A DNA stretch of 64,000 nucleotides from Caballeronia sordidicola (GCF_000729995.1 NZ_JNFG01000005.1:1-64000); one strand, 5' to 3'. Shown: positions 26,289 through 36,517, counted from the first letter of the stretch. Notes: generated by a model from the sequence alone, not told the origin. Numbers and translations are program-made.

Positions 26289-27725
26289 ATGACAACTGCT
26301 CAGGACCTCGCTCAACCCCGATCTGCTTCTGGCCATGAACATGTATCGGACTCATTAAGTGCAGGCACGATTTCCGCACGGCTCGATCGCCTCCCGGCGA
26401 CCCGCTCGATGTGGGTACTCGTCGTCTTGTTGAGCCTCGGGTTCTTCTTTGAACTCTACGACCTGCTGTACTCCGGCTACGTCGCGCCCGGGCTCGTCAA
26501 GAGCGGCATTCTCACGTCCACCACCGTCGGGCTATTCGGCATGACGGGTGTCGCGAGTTTCATCGCGTCGCTGTTTCTCGGCTTGTTCATCGGCACGATT
26601 GCATGCGGTTTTCTCGCGGATCGTTTCGGCCGTCGCGCCATCTTCACTTACTCGCTGCTCTGGTACACGGTCGCGAACGTGATCATGGCGTTTCAGGACA
26701 CGGCCGGTGGCCTCAACTTCTGGCGCTTCATGGCAGGGTTGGGCATTGGCGTGGAACTGGTAACGATCGGCACGTACATCTCCGAGCTGGTTCCCAAACA
26801 CATTCGAGGCCGCGCCTTTGCGTGTGAGCAAGCGGTCGGTTTTGCGGCCGTGCCGGTCGTCGCATTCCTCTCTTACGCGCTGGTGCCGAACAAGCCTTTC
26901 GGTTTCGATGGCTGGCGCTGGGTCGTATTGATCGGTGCGCATGGCGCGCTGTTCGTGTGGTTCATCCGCCGGGCGTTGCCGGAAAGCCCGCGCTGGCTGG
27001 CGCAAAAAGGGCGGCTCGCGGAAGCGGACGCGGTGATGACGGCGCTGGAAGCGAAGGTCGAGAAAGAATATGGCCGGCCGTTGCCGCCGCCCGCCGCCCC
27101 TGAACCCGTCAGCACACGTGGCTCGTTCCGCGACATGTGGGTCGCGCCCTACGGCAAGCGCGCGACCATGATGATCATCTTCAACGTCTTCCAGACAGTC
27201 GGTTTCTACGGCTTCGCCAACTGGGTGCCCACCCTTCTCATCCATCAGGGCATCACGATCACGACCAGCCTGATGTACTCGACGATCATCGCCATTGCCG
27301 CACCGGTCGGACCGATCATCGGCTTGTTCATCGCCGATAAATTCGAGCGCAAGAGCGTGATTGTCGTGATGGCGGGTGCGATCGTGGTCTGCGGGCTGGT
27401 GTTCAGCCAGGTCTCGGGCGCGGCGCTGCTGGTTTGCATGGGCGTGGGGCTGACGCTCGCCAGCAACATCATGTCGTATAGCTTCCACGCGTATCAGACC
27501 GAGCTTTTCCCCACCAGCATTCGCGCGCGCGCGGTCGGTTTCGTGTATTCGTGGAGCCGCTTTTCGGCCATCTTCACATCATTCTTCATCGCGGGCGTGT
27601 TGAAGGCGTTCGGCACGACCGGGGTGTTTATGTTTATCGCCGGCGCGATGGCCGTGGTGATGCTGGCAATCGGATTGATGGGGCCGAAGACGCGGGACCT
27701 GGCGCTGGAACAAATCTCGCATTGA
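26289..27725 (+). CDS. MFS transporter, sugar-porter-like or metabolite:proton symporter
   Basis: 478 residues, 12 membrane helices. [20 protein letters not shown] is the MFS motif A after TM2, and [19 protein letters not shown] before the central loop is the PESPR motif seen in sugar and aromatic-acid porters. A second motif-A-like [12 protein letters not shown] is in the C-terminal half. Substrate unknown; no catabolic gene adjoins it. Confidence 0.9.
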   Translation: MTTAQDLAQPRSASGHEHVSDSLSAGTISARLDRLPATRSMWVLVVLLSLGFFFELYDLLYSGYVAPGLVKSGILTSTTVGLFGMTGVASFIASLFLGLFIGTIACGFLADRFGRRAIFTYSLLWYTVANVIMAFQDTAGGLNFWRFMAGLGIGVELVTIGTYISELVPKHIRGRAFACEQAVGFAAVPVVAFLSYALVPNKPFGFDGWRWVVLIGAHGALFVWFIRRALPESPRWLAQKGRLAEADAVMTALEAKVEKEYGRPLPPPAAPEPVSTRGSFRDMWVAPYGKRATMMIIFNVFQTVGFYGFANWVPTLLIHQGITITTSLMYSTIIAIAAPVGPIIGLFIADKFERKSVIVVMAGAIVVCGLVFSQVSGAALLVCMGVGLTLASNIMSYSFHAYQTELFPTSIRARAVGFVYSWSRFSAIFTSFFIAGVLKAFGTTGVFMFIAGAMAVVMLAIGLMGPKTRDLALEQISH

Positions 27726-27986
27726 GATCTTGATCACGCCGCCGAGCGAGATATCGTCGCAATAAGACGCTATATGGGACGGTGCTGAAGAGGCGCGCCA
27801 CAAGATCGTGCTGTCGCGGCTGGTCCAGGCATACGGCATCGAACTCGCGCCCGGGCCGCCGAGCCGCCGTATCCCGCCCCGAAGGACGCATTGCCCACGC
27901 ATGGGCGGGCTGATGACGCTTTGCCTCGATAAAGCAAATTTGCAACTAACTGTCCGCCCGACTCGCGTCCGCGAGTGTCCGCAATC

Positions 27987-28712
27987 TCACTTCTCCCGGC
28001 TCGCGGCTTCCTCGAACCGCCGCGATGCTTCCTCCACGTCCTGTCTGAACTGCGCAAGCGCAGTCAGGCTGGCAGCGGGCGGCTGTAGCGCGGTCCACAG
28101 CACCTCGATGAGTTCATCGGCGGTCGTATCGATCTGAGCCTGACTCAGATGCCGCTTCGCAAGCGTCGCGTCCCACAGCACGTGTTCCATCGGTCCGAAG
28201 ACCAGTGAACGCATCAATCGCAACGGCAAGTCGGCGCGCACCTGACCCACCGTCTGGCCATGAGCGAGGACGTTCATCAGCGGCGCGGTATAGCGGCGTT
28301 GAAGGTCGGTGAGGGTGTCGCTGAGATCATGATGTTTCGTCCGTCCTTCCGATAAAACCAGCGCACACAAGCCCGTCCCGTTCACCAGCATCAGCCGCAA
28401 ATGCGTCCTCACGATAAACGCAAACTGCTGGCGCACGCTGCCGTCGCGGGGCAGTCCGGATTCGAATGCGTCGATGATCTCGTCATACCAATCCGCGATC
28501 ACCCGCGCGCACAACTCCCGCTTGCCGCTGAAATAGCTGAACACGGTTGCCTCTGAAATCCCCGCGCGCTGGGCGATTTCGGCGCTCGTGGCGGCGTCGT
28601 AGCCTTTCTCGGCGAAGACGTCCCGGCCGGCCTGAAGAATGTCCTTCACGCGCTGCTGCGACTTCACGCCGGCAGGCGTACGACGATTTCCGGTAACAAG
28701 GGTGGAGGACAT
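27987..28712 (-). CDS. TetR family regulator, probable Liu-pathway repressor
   Basis: 241 residues. TetR HTH at ~21-66 (ILQAGRDVFAEKGYDAATSA, EIAQRAGISEATVFSYFSGK). It is divergent from ivd-liuB-liuD, with two identical-pattern palindromes between. A TetR-type regulator (LiuQ) controlling isovalerate/leucine genes in some Burkholderiales has been proposed by comparative genomics; this gene fits that role by position, which is inference. Confidence 0.9.
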   Translation of the reverse strand: MSSTLVTGNRRTPAGVKSQQRVKDILQAGRDVFAEKGYDAATSAEIAQRAGISEATVFSYFSGKRELCARVIADWYDEIIDAFESGLPRDGSVRQQFAFIVRTHLRLMLVNGTGLCALVLSEGRTKHHDLSDTLTDLQRRYTAPLMNVLAHGQTVGQVRADLPLRLMRSLVFGPMEHVLWDATLAKRHLSQAQIDTTADELIEVLWTALQPPAASLTALAQFRQDVEEASRRFEEAASREK

Positions 28713-28742
28713 GGAAAGGCGTGCGCGATGATTAACCAGATG

Positions 28743-28833
28743 TGAGCGTAGCTCAAATCCCTATTGACGGGAAGTGGTATTTGGCGTGAAACTGCCGTCC
28801 ATCATGGAAATTACCGAGTGTGAGTGAGACTCA
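28743..28833. promoter_or_regulatory. Two 13-bp palindromes, candidate TetR operators for the liu genes
   Basis: TGAGC-GTA-GCTCA (28743-28755) and TGAGT-GAG-ACTCA (28821-28833) share the pattern TGAGY-N3-RCTCA and are 78 bases apart, centre to centre, inside the divergent gap. The second is near the expected start of ivd mRNA. Repression by the adjacent TetR protein is the simplest reading. Confidence 0.6.
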
Positions 28834-28910
28834 GAATTTGAGTCGATCATTTGATCCTGCAAGCACCGCACTGCCGACCTCGAGCCGAACCACCGAAGAA
28901 GGAGACCCGC

Positions 28911-30092
28911 ATGAACGACGTACCCGGTCTGAATTTCGCCTTGGGCGAAGACATCGACATGTTGCGCGACTCGCTCGCCAATTTCGCTGCGAAGGAGATT
29001 GCGCCGCGCGCGGCTGAAATCGATAAAACCGATCAGTTCCCAATGGATCTCTGGAAGAAATTCGGCGACCTGGGCGTGCTCGGCATGACGGTGTCCGAAG
29101 AGTATGGCGGCGCGAACATGGGCTATACGGCGCACATGGTCGCAATGGAAGAGATTTCGCGGGCGTCGGCGTCGGTGGGCTTGTCGTATGGCGCGCATTC
29201 CAACTTGTGCGTGAACCAGATTCATCGCAACGGCACCGAAGCGCAGAAGCGCAAATATTTGCCGGGGCTGGTCTCGGGCGAACACATTGGTGCGCTGGCA
29301 ATGAGCGAGCCGAACGCCGGATCGGACGTGGTCAGCATGAAGCTGCGCGCCGATGAAAAGAGCGACCACTACGTCCTCAACGGCACGAAGATGTGGATCA
29401 CCAACGGGCCGGATTGCGACACGCTCGTGGTGTATGCCAAGACCGATATTGAAGCAGGCGCGAAGGGCATTACGGCGTTTATCGTCGAGAAGGGCATGAA
29501 AGGGTTTTCCGTCGCGCAGAAGCTCGACAAGCTCGGCATGCGCGGCTCGCATACCGGCGAACTCGTGTTCGAAAACGTTGAAGTGCCGAAGGAAAATATC
29601 CTTGGAGCATTGAATGGCGGCGTAAAGGTGCTGATGAGCGGGCTCGACTACGAACGCGCGGTCTTGGCGGGCGGCCCGACGGGCATCATGGTCGCGTGCA
29701 TGGACGCGGTCGTGCCGTACATCCACGACCGCAAGCAGTTCGGTCAGGCGATCGGCGAATTCCAGTTGATTCAAGGCAAGGTCGCCGATCTTTATACGAC
29801 CTTGCAGGCGTGCCGCGCGTATCTCTACGCGGTAGGACGTCAGCTCGATACGCTTGGCGCCGGTCATGGCCGCCAGGTCCGGAAAGATTGCGCGGGCGTG
29901 ATTCTTTATACAGCCGAAAAAGCGACGTGGATGGCCGGCGAAGCGATCCAGATCCTGGGTGGCAATGGCTATATCAATGAGTATCCGGTCGGGCGTTTGT
30001 GGCGCGACGCGAAGCTGTATGAGATCGGTGCAGGAACCAGTGAAATTCGCCGCATGTTGATCGGCCGCGAACTGTTTGCTGAAACAGCTTGA
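28911..30092 (+). CDS. liuA: Isovaleryl-CoA dehydrogenase
   Basis: 393 residues from the ATG at 28911, behind AAGGAG. It oxidises isovaleryl-CoA to 3-methylcrotonyl-CoA in leucine breakdown, passing electrons to ETF. FAD and substrate motifs: [31 protein letters not shown], and [20 protein letters not shown]. The catalytic Glu is in [15 protein letters not shown], the position diagnostic of isovaleryl-CoA rather than short-chain dehydrogenases. liuB starts 16 bases later. Confidence 0.96.
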   Translation: MNDVPGLNFALGEDIDMLRDSLANFAAKEIAPRAAEIDKTDQFPMDLWKKFGDLGVLGMTVSEEYGGANMGYTAHMVAMEEISRASASVGLSYGAHSNLCVNQIHRNGTEAQKRKYLPGLVSGEHIGALAMSEPNAGSDVVSMKLRADEKSDHYVLNGTKMWITNGPDCDTLVVYAKTDIEAGAKGITAFIVEKGMKGFSVAQKLDKLGMRGSHTGELVFENVEVPKENILGALNGGVKVLMSGLDYERAVLAGGPTGIMVACMDAVVPYIHDRKQFGQAIGEFQLIQGKVADLYTTLQACRAYLYAVGRQLDTLGAGHGRQVRKDCAGVILYTAEKATWMAGEAIQILGGNGYINEYPVGRLWRDAKLYEIGAGTSEIRRMLIGRELFAETA

Positions 30093-30108
30093 GCGAGCGG
30101 ACAAACTT

Positions 30109-31716
30109 ATGCCGATCATCGAATCGAAACTGAATCCACGCAGCGACGAATTCCGCGCGAACGCGGCGGCGCTTGAAGCGGTTGTCGCGGATCTGAAGGA
30201 AAAGGTCGCGAAGATCGCTTTGGGTGGCGGACAGGCTGCCCGGGACAAACACATGTCGCGGGGCAAACTGTTGCCGCGCGACCGCATCGCGCAATTGCTC
30301 GATCCGGGCACGCCGTTTCTCGAGTTGTCGCAAATGGCCGCGTACGGCATGTACAACGACGACGCCCCCGGCGCCGGCGTGATTACGGGCATCGGCAGGA
30401 TTGCGGGGCAGGAGTGCGTGATCGTCTGCAACGACGCAACCGTGAAGGGCGGAACGTACTATCCGGTGACGGTGAAGAAGCATCTTCGGGCGCAGGAGAT
30501 TGCGGAAGAAAACCGCTTGCCGTGCGTGTATCTCGTCGATTCGGGCGGCGCGAATCTACCCAATCAGGACGATGTATTCCCCGATCGCGATCACTTCGGC
30601 CGCATCTTTTATAACCAGGCGAACATGTCGGCGAAGGGCATTTCGCAGATCGCCGTGGTGATGGGGTCGTGCACTGCCGGCGGCGCCTACGTGCCCGCGA
30701 TGAGCGATGAATCGATCATCGTGAAGAACCAAGGCACGATTTTTTTGGGCGGTCCGCCGCTGGTGAAAGCGGCAACGGGCGAAGAGGTCAGCGCCGAAGA
30801 CCTGGGCGGCGGTGATGTACATACGCGCTTGTCAGGCGTCGTCGATCACCTCGCCCAGAACGACGCGCATGCGCTGGGTATTGCGCGCAGCATCGTCGGC
30901 AATCTGAATCGCGTGAAGGTCTCGCCGGTGGCGCTTAAAGAACCGCTGCCGCCGCGCCATGATCCGCATAGTTTGTACGGCGTCATTCCCGCAGACACTC
31001 GCAAGCCGTTCGACATTCGCGAAGTGATTGCGCGGATTGTCGATGACTCCGCCTTCGATGAATTCAAAGCCCGTTACGGCACGACGCTGGTGTGCGGATT
31101 TGCGCATATCTGGGGGCATCCGGTCGGCATCATTGCGAACAACGGCATCCTCTTTTCGGAGTCGGCGTTAAAGGGGACGCACTTCATTGAACTGTGCTGC
31201 CAGCGCAAGATTCCGCTCGTGTTCCTGCAGAACATCACGGGTTTCATGGTGGGGCGCAAGTACGAAAACGAAGGCATTGCGCGCAATGGCGCAAAGATGG
31301 TGACCGCAGTTGCAACGGCGAAGGTGCCGAAGTTCACGGTGATTATCGGCGGGTCGTTTGGTGCGGGAAATTACGGCATGTGCGGCCGGGCGTATTCGCC
31401 GCGTTTCCTCTGGATGTGGCCGAACGCGCGCATCTCTGTGATGGGCGGCGAACAGGCCGCGTCCGTGCTCGCGACCGTGCGCCGCGATGGCATAGAAGGT
31501 AAGGGCGGTACGTGGTCGAAGGAAGAGGAGGAGGCGTTCAAGTCACCGATTCGCGACCAGTATGAAGTACAGGGGCATCCGTATTATGCAAGCGCACGCC
31601 TGTGGGACGACGGTGTGATCGACCCGGCGCAGACCCGCGATGTGCTGGGACTTGGGCTGGCAGCTTCCATGAATGCGCCTATCGAGGACACGCGTTTCGG
31701 CGTGTTCAGGATGTGA
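30109..31716 (+). CDS. liuB: 3-methylcrotonyl-CoA carboxylase beta subunit
   Basis: 535 residues from the ATG at 30109. It is the carboxyltransferase of methylcrotonyl-CoA carboxylase, transferring CO2 from biotin to 3-methylcrotonyl-CoA. Recognisable elements: [51 protein letters not shown] and [20 protein letters not shown]. It needs the biotin-carrying alpha subunit encoded by liuD downstream. A 51-bp tandem repeat separates the two. Confidence 0.96.
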   Translation: MPIIESKLNPRSDEFRANAAALEAVVADLKEKVAKIALGGGQAARDKHMSRGKLLPRDRIAQLLDPGTPFLELSQMAAYGMYNDDAPGAGVITGIGRIAGQECVIVCNDATVKGGTYYPVTVKKHLRAQEIAEENRLPCVYLVDSGGANLPNQDDVFPDRDHFGRIFYNQANMSAKGISQIAVVMGSCTAGGAYVPAMSDESIIVKNQGTIFLGGPPLVKAATGEEVSAEDLGGGDVHTRLSGVVDHLAQNDAHALGIARSIVGNLNRVKVSPVALKEPLPPRHDPHSLYGVIPADTRKPFDIREVIARIVDDSAFDEFKARYGTTLVCGFAHIWGHPVGIIANNGILFSESALKGTHFIELCCQRKIPLVFLQNITGFMVGRKYENEGIARNGAKMVTAVATAKVPKFTVIIGGSFGAGNYGMCGRAYSPRFLWMWPNARISVMGGEQAASVLATVRRDGIEGKGGTWSKEEEEAFKSPIRDQYEVQGHPYYASARLWDDGVIDPAQTRDVLGLGLAASMNAPIEDTRFGVFRM

Positions 31717-31719
31717 CGG

Positions 31720-31860
31720 CAGCACTTGGCGCTTCAGCGCTTAGTGCCGCCCCATGCTTCGCGGACGGCCCAGCACTTGGCGATTCAGCGCTTAGTGCTG
31801 CCCCATGCTTCGCGGACGGCCCAGCACTTGGCGATTCAGCGCTTAGTGCTGCCCCATGCA
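31720..31860 (+). repeat. 51-bp tandem repeat between liuB and liuD
   Basis: Two full 51-base units (31720-31770, 31771-31821) and a third partial unit of 39 bases (31822-31860). Units 2 and 3 agree; unit 1 differs by a few bases (e.g. GCGCTT for GCGATT). Each contains the imperfect palindrome CAGCGCTTAGTGCTG. Because 51 is a multiple of three, open frames run through it without stops. It starts 4 bases after the liuB stop and ends 30 bases before liuD. Confidence 0.9.
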
Positions 31861-31890
31861 AAGGCTGACCTCTTCCTTCCAGGCTTCGTT

Positions 31891-33912
31891 ATGTTCAACA
31901 AAATACTGATTGCAAATCGCGGTGAGATTGCGTGCCGCGTGGCCGCAACCTGCAAACGATTAGGCGTAGGCAGCGTCGCCGTTTATTCGGACGCCGATGC
32001 CCAGGCAAAGCACGTTGCCGTCTGCGATGAAGCCGTTCATGTGGGTGGTGCGGCTGCGTCCGAGAGTTATCTGCGGATCGAAAAGATCATCAGCGCCGCG
32101 TTGGAAACCGGCGCGCAAGCCGTGCATCCAGGGTATGGGTTCTTGTCCGAGAACGAGGACTTTGCGCGGGCTTGCGAGAAGGTCGGGCTGGTATTCATAG
32201 GGCCGCCGGTCGAGGCGATCTCCGCGATGGGTTCGAAGGCCGCGGCCAAGGCGCTGATGCAATCGGCATCCGTGCCGTTGGTGCCGGGTTATCACGGCGA
32301 CAGCCAGGACCCCGCGTTGCTGCAAAAGGAAGCCGATGGCATCGGCTATCCGGTGCTGCTCAAAGCAAGCGCAGGCGGCGGCGGTAAAGGCATGCGTGTA
32401 GTCGAGAAAAGCGCGGATTTTGCGTCGGCGTTGTTGTCATGCAAACGTGAAGCCGCGAGCAGTTTTGGCAACGATCGTGTGCTGATCGAAAAATATTTGC
32501 AGCGCCCGCGGCATGTGGAAGTCCAGGTGTTCGCAGATCAGCACGGCAACGCCGTTTATCTTTTCGATCGCGATTGTTCAGTGCAGCGCCGACATCAAAA
32601 GGTGCTCGAAGAAGCGCCCGCTCCCGGCCTTCCAGATGAAGTGCGTAAAGCCATGGGCGAAGCCGCGGTTGCGGCGGCACGTGCGGTGAATTACGTGGGC
32701 GCGGGCACGGTCGAGTTCATCATGACCGGCGACGGCCAGTTCTATTTCATGGAGATGAACACGCGGCTGCAAGTTGAACATCCTGTGACCGAAATGGTCA
32801 CAGGCCTCGACCTGGTCGAATGGCAACTACGCGTGGCAAGCGGTGAACCGTTGCCATTGTTGCAGGATCAGTTGAAGGTGAACGGCCATGCGATCGAAGC
32901 ACGTATCTATGCAGAAAATCCATCGCGCGGGTTCTTGCCATCCACAGGTACGTTGAAGCATTTGAGTTTACCCGAAGCGGTCGAATTTCAGTTGAATGGC
33001 AACGTGCGCATCGATAGCGGCGTGCGAGAAGGCGATACCATTACCCCGTTTTACGATCCGATGATCGCCAAGCTGATCGTGCACGGCCGGGATCGTGACG
33101 ATGCATTGCTTCGGATGGCGCTGGCGTTGAAAGAATGCGAGGTCGTGGGGCCGTCGACGAATATCGAGTTCCTGCATCGGATTGTGGTGAGCGTTCCCTT
33201 CTCGGCGGCCGATCTTGATACGGGCCTGATTGAACGTCATCACGACACGTTGTTCGCTCCATCGACCGTGCCAAAAACGCAGGCGCTCGCGTTGGCTTGC
33301 GCCGCGTTGCTCACGCGTGAAGGCGGTGAGGCGCATGGTGTGTCGCCGTGGGATGCGTTGTCGCATTGGCGCATGAGCGGCGGCTACACGCAGGCGTTGA
33401 ACTGGCGCCTCGTGGGTTCGGACGATGAAATCGTGGCCGTCTTTACACGCGATTCAACATCTGGCCGCGCTGATAACAAACAGCTCGAATTACTTGGCGA
33501 AACGCTCACGTTCGACTGGTCGCATGGGGATGAGCCGCATGCATTCGTCGTGCTGATCGGCGATAAGCGGATCAAGGGGCGGGTGTTTATCGACGGTGAT
33601 GTGTTCCATGTGTTCTACGCTGGCGCGTCGCTGGCGTTTGAATGGCAGAACCTGCTGGCGCATGCCGCCGATGCCGAGCATGGCGAAGGCCGCTTGACGG
33701 CGCCGATGCCGGGCAAAGTGATCGCGGTGCTGGTGGAAGTGGGCGTGGTGGTCGAGAAGGGTGCGCCGCTGCTGGTGATGGAAGCCATGAAGATGGAGCA
33801 CACCATTGTTGCGCCGGCGGGCGGCACGGTGGGCGAGATCCTGTTCAGCGTTGGTGATCAGGTGACCGATGGCGCCCAGCTATTGGTGATGGAAGTGCAG
33901 CCCGCGAAATAA
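31891..33912 (+). CDS. liuD: 3-methylcrotonyl-CoA carboxylase alpha (biotin) subunit
   Basis: 673 residues from the ATG at 31891 (MFNKILIANRGEIACRV); the frame runs on upstream into the tandem repeat, which is not part of the family. Biotin carboxylase domain ~1-445 (KASAGGGGKGMRVV ATP loop, FMEMNTRLQVEHPVTEMVTG), BT domain, then biotinyl domain ~595-670 with VMEAMKMEHTI carrying the biotinylated Lys. It partners LiuB. The stop codon lies in a terminator shared with the converging OmpA gene. Confidence 0.96.
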   Translation: MFNKILIANRGEIACRVAATCKRLGVGSVAVYSDADAQAKHVAVCDEAVHVGGAAASESYLRIEKIISAALETGAQAVHPGYGFLSENEDFARACEKVGLVFIGPPVEAISAMGSKAAAKALMQSASVPLVPGYHGDSQDPALLQKEADGIGYPVLLKASAGGGGKGMRVVEKSADFASALLSCKREAASSFGNDRVLIEKYLQRPRHVEVQVFADQHGNAVYLFDRDCSVQRRHQKVLEEAPAPGLPDEVRKAMGEAAVAAARAVNYVGAGTVEFIMTGDGQFYFMEMNTRLQVEHPVTEMVTGLDLVEWQLRVASGEPLPLLQDQLKVNGHAIEARIYAENPSRGFLPSTGTLKHLSLPEAVEFQLNGNVRIDSGVREGDTITPFYDPMIAKLIVHGRDRDDALLRMALALKECEVVGPSTNIEFLHRIVVSVPFSAADLDTGLIERHHDTLFAPSTVPKTQALALACAALLTREGGEAHGVSPWDALSHWRMSGGYTQALNWRLVGSDDEIVAVFTRDSTSGRADNKQLELLGETLTFDWSHGDEPHAFVVLIGDKRIKGRVFIDGDVFHVFYAGASLAFEWQNLLAHAADAEHGEGRLTAPMPGKVIAVLVEVGVVVEKGAPLLVMEAMKMEHTIVAPAGGTVGEILFSVGDQVTDGAQLLVMEVQPAK

Positions 33913-33929
33913 CGCCTCGCGTTATTTCG
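33905..33929. terminator. Bidirectional terminator embracing both stop codons
   Basis: Palindrome CGAAATAACGC-CTC-GCGTTATTTCG with the stem 33905-33915/33919-33929. On each strand the arm contains the sense sequence AAA TAA: liuD ends in it and so does the OmpA-like gene. TTTTC follows on the plus strand. Confidence 0.75.
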
Positions 33930-34437
33930 TTTTCAAACTACCCAGCAGGGTGTCTTCAGATTCCGTCTTCACGAGGATTTCCACGCGCCGGTTCAACGCA
34001 CGCCCTTCGGGCGTGTCGTTGGTCGCGATCGGTTCCAAAAATGCGATCCCTTTTGTTTTAATGCGCGCAGCAGGAACGCCGCGTGCGACTAGCGCATCGC
34101 CCACGGCATTGGCACGCGCGGTGGACAGTGTCTGGTTGTAGTCGAACGGGCCGACGTTATCCGTGTGTCCTTCGACCATGATCGGGCGCGTGCTGCGCTT
34201 GAGCAGCACGGCTGCACGATTTAGCACGGCGATGCTCTCGGGACGCATGGAGGCTTCGTCGAAGTCGAATAGCGCTGATTCCTGAAGCCGCAGCTCCACG
34301 CCTTCGCGCACCGGATGGACGACGATGCCGACCTTCTGGTTGAGCGCTTCTTCCTTCGACCGGTTCAGGCCGGATGCGCAGCCGGCGAGCAAGGCCGTTG
34401 TTGCACATGCGTTCACAATTGTTTGAATAGCTTTCAC
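33922..34437 (-). CDS. OmpA family lipoprotein
   Basis: 171 residues. The N-terminus ends in the lipobox LLAGC (Cys at 20), so it is probably an outer-membrane lipoprotein. Residues ~55-160 form the OmpA/MotB peptidoglycan-binding domain (VEGHTDNVGPFDYNQTLSTA with RANAVGDALVARGV and NRRVEILVK). No Tol or flagellar genes adjoin it. Confidence 0.92.
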   Translation of the reverse strand: MKAIQTIVNACATTALLAGCASGLNRSKEEALNQKVGIVVHPVREGVELRLQESALFDFDEASMRPESIAVLNRAAVLLKRSTRPIMVEGHTDNVGPFDYNQTLSTARANAVGDALVARGVPAARIKTKGIAFLEPIATNDTPEGRALNRRVEILVKTESEDTLLGSLKTK

Positions 34438-34689
34438 TGCATGTCTCTTGAACGGATGGCGGGGCGAGGAATTCGATTATAGGGAAATGGAATTGGCCGA
34501 GTGTGAAATTAGAACAACATCCGGAAACCCGGTTGAAAGTGCTCCGAGCTTGATTCTTGCCTTGATTCTGGCCGATAGTGGCCCGACTTACAATGCAGGG
34601 TTGGTACTCAGCTGGAAGACTCGGTAAGGCTGAGTTTGAAGCGGGTTTGTGGGCTTTCACTTAAAGAAGAAATAACCAGGGCGTTTTAT

Positions 34690-35763
34690 ATGATTCCACG
34701 CGATCAAACCTCTGCGGACGAGAAGGACCGCACGCGGCGTCTGCAACGAACCGCGTCGGGGTTGCTGTACGCGGTGCTCGTCGCGGTGGCGATCTGGATG
34801 ATCCGCGACTTCATTCCTGCGGTGGTGTGGGCTGCTGTGATCGCGATTGCGTTGTGGCCGTTGTTGACCTGGCTTGAGCAGCGGCCGGTGTTCAAGGAGC
34901 GCCGAACCTGGCTTGCGGTGCTGTTGACGGTCGTGCTCGCGCTGGTGTTCGTGGTGCCGTTTATCCTGGTCGTCGCGCAGGCGGGCAATGAAGCTCGCGA
35001 CTTTTTGCGCTGGTTCCACGAATCGCTTAGCACGGGCATTCCCATGCCCGATCTCGTCAACCATCTGCCGGCGGGGTCGACGCAGATATCGGCATGGTGG
35101 CAGGAGAATCTTGCTACGCCGCTGGGTTCATCGCCCGCGGCGAAACACTTTCATAGCGCGACCGTGGTCGCCATGACCCGGCATTTCGGCAGTCGCGTGG
35201 CGCATGGGCTGGTGGTGTTCGGCTTCATGCTTGTCACGCTGTTTTTCCTGTTCAAGGCGGGGTCGAAACTCGGTGAGCAGTTGCTTGAAGCATCGAGGCG
35301 CGGGTTTGGTTCGGAAGGTGCATCGCTGGCGCGCCGGATGGCCGAGTCGGTTCGCAGCACGGTGACCGGGCTGGTGGTGGTGGGTCTGGGGGAGGGCGCG
35401 TTGCTTGGCGTGGCTTATGTCGTAACCGGCGTGCCGCACGCCACGTTGCTCGGCATGCTGACCGCCATCGCAGCCATGTTGCCGTTTTGCGCGCCGATCG
35501 TGTTCATTGGCGCGGCATTGTGGCTGCTTGCTCAGGGCTCGATGGTGGCGGCGGTCTGTGTGGCGGTGTTCGGGTTCGTGGTGGTATTCGTGGCCGAGCA
35601 CGCTGTGAGGCCGGTGCTGATCGGCGGCGCGGCGAGGTTGCCGTTTTTGCTCGTGCTGTTCGGGATTCTGGGCGGCGCGGAAACGTTCGGGTTGGTGGGC
35701 TTGTTTATCGGACCTGCGTTGATGACGATTCTGGTCGTGCTTTGGAAGGAGTGGGTGCATTGA
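34690..35763 (+). CDS. AI-2E family (YdiK/PerM-like) permease
   Basis: 357 residues from the ATG at 34690; no strong ribosome site is seen and the frame is open to a TTG at 34636. About eight membrane helices with two N-terminal hairpins, and the family C-terminal block FVVVFVAEHAVRPVLIGGAA and GAETFGLVGLFIGPALMTIL. Family members export autoinducer-2 or act as Na+/H+ exchangers; the role here is not known. Confidence 0.88.
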   Translation: MIPRDQTSADEKDRTRRLQRTASGLLYAVLVAVAIWMIRDFIPAVVWAAVIAIALWPLLTWLEQRPVFKERRTWLAVLLTVVLALVFVVPFILVVAQAGNEARDFLRWFHESLSTGIPMPDLVNHLPAGSTQISAWWQENLATPLGSSPAAKHFHSATVVAMTRHFGSRVAHGLVVFGFMLVTLFFLFKAGSKLGEQLLEASRRGFGSEGASLARRMAESVRSTVTGLVVVGLGEGALLGVAYVVTGVPHATLLGMLTAIAAMLPFCAPIVFIGAALWLLAQGSMVAAVCVAVFGFVVVFVAEHAVRPVLIGGAARLPFLLVLFGILGGAETFGLVGLFIGPALMTILVVLWKEWVH

Positions 35764-36011
35764 GGAGTGCTGGCGAGCACGCAATGCTCGTCCGTCGCTT
35801 GCAATAAGCCATGCAGCGGTTATTGAAGGCCGTTTCATTAACTAGCGGTGAAACGTCCGATCGGATATTCGACGGCCACTTCGTGAATTGCAGGTCTTCG
35901 ACACATTCCATCTTGTCGCGCAAGATGTCGATTCTTCGCCACCGACTCTTCGTAATACGAAGTGGTCAGCCGACCATAGATTGTCGGCACGGCGATCGTG
36001 TGTTGAATGCA
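35764..36011. other. Gap after AI-2E permease, no intact gene
   Basis: A 248-base stretch upstream of the regulator remnant. An ATG-headed open frame at 35811-36059 exists but has no recognisable content before its last ~15 codons, so it may be degraded DNA from the same lost gene. Confidence 0.35.
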
Positions 36012-36200
36012 GTGATCGCGCCGGAGCTTCAGGAAAACGAACCCGCTTCGGGCAGGTAAACGCTGAAGCAGCGCAGCCGCAAAGTCGAAGCCGACGAGAT
36101 CCGCGCGATGCTGGATTCGTTCGATGGTAGTCGCGAGGAGGGCGCTCGGGCGCTCGGTATTTGCAAGACTAAGCTGTGGCGGAAGCTATCGGTGAAGTAA
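36012..36200 (+). pseudogene. Remnant of a Fis-HTH regulator C-terminus (PrpR/NtrC-type)
   Basis: One frame reads VIAPELQENEPASGR, a stop, then 46 residues from TLKQRSRKVEADEIRAMLDS to GARALGICKTKLWRKLSVK before a second stop at 36200. The last part is a Fis-type HTH as at the C-terminus of sigma54-dependent activators such as PrpR. The rest of that protein (receiver/AAA domain) is absent upstream to 35764, so this is a decayed tail. It lies between the AI-2E permease and DUF2288 genes. Confidence 0.65.
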
Positions 36201-36211
36201 GCGGAAACCTC

Positions 36212-36517
36212 TCACCCCCGCTCCTGCACACACACCCACGGCGACACCACCACAGCCCACAATTCGGGATTGCGTGCAGCAAGATCCTCAGCCACCGCGG
36301 GTTCGACGCGTTCAAGCAACCCGGCCGACAACCACTTGGTGACCTGCTTCGTATCATCACTGGCAACGGCTTCGGCGACACTCACCAAATCGATATCGCG
36401 CGCCACTTTCAGCAACACGCCGCGCGCGAAAAACCGCTGCAGTTCAGACCATTCGATCTGCGCGGTTTCGGCGAAAAGTTTGAGATACAGCGGACTGGCG
36501 GACTGAGCGTCTTTCAT
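36212..36517 (-). CDS. DUF2288 family protein
   Basis: 101 residues matching the small DUF2288 family: LYLKLFAETAQIEWSELQRF, FARGVLLKVARDIDLVSVAE and PELWAVVVSPWVCVQERG are the conserved blocks. Function is unknown; there is no signal peptide or membrane segment. It is monocistronic, with pcaG ending upstream at 36597 on the same strand. Confidence 0.82.
   Translation of the reverse strand: MKDAQSASPLYLKLFAETAQIEWSELQRFFARGVLLKVARDIDLVSVAEAVASDDTKQVTKWLSAGLLERVEPAVAEDLAARNPELWAVVVSPWVCVQERG

Noticed and set aside
28761..30431. Very long minus-strand open frame (556 codons) opposite ivd and liuB
   Set aside because: It is the antisense of two clear enzymes; its His/Arg-rich translation has no domain and it arises from high-GC third positions.
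31720..31860. Possible CRISPR array
   Set aside because: The units are directly adjacent with no unique spacers and no cas genes are nearby.
31726..31890. N-terminal extension of liuD through the tandem repeat
   Set aside because: The repeat is open only because 51 is a multiple of three; the family starts at MFNKILIANRG and nothing resembling it lies upstream.
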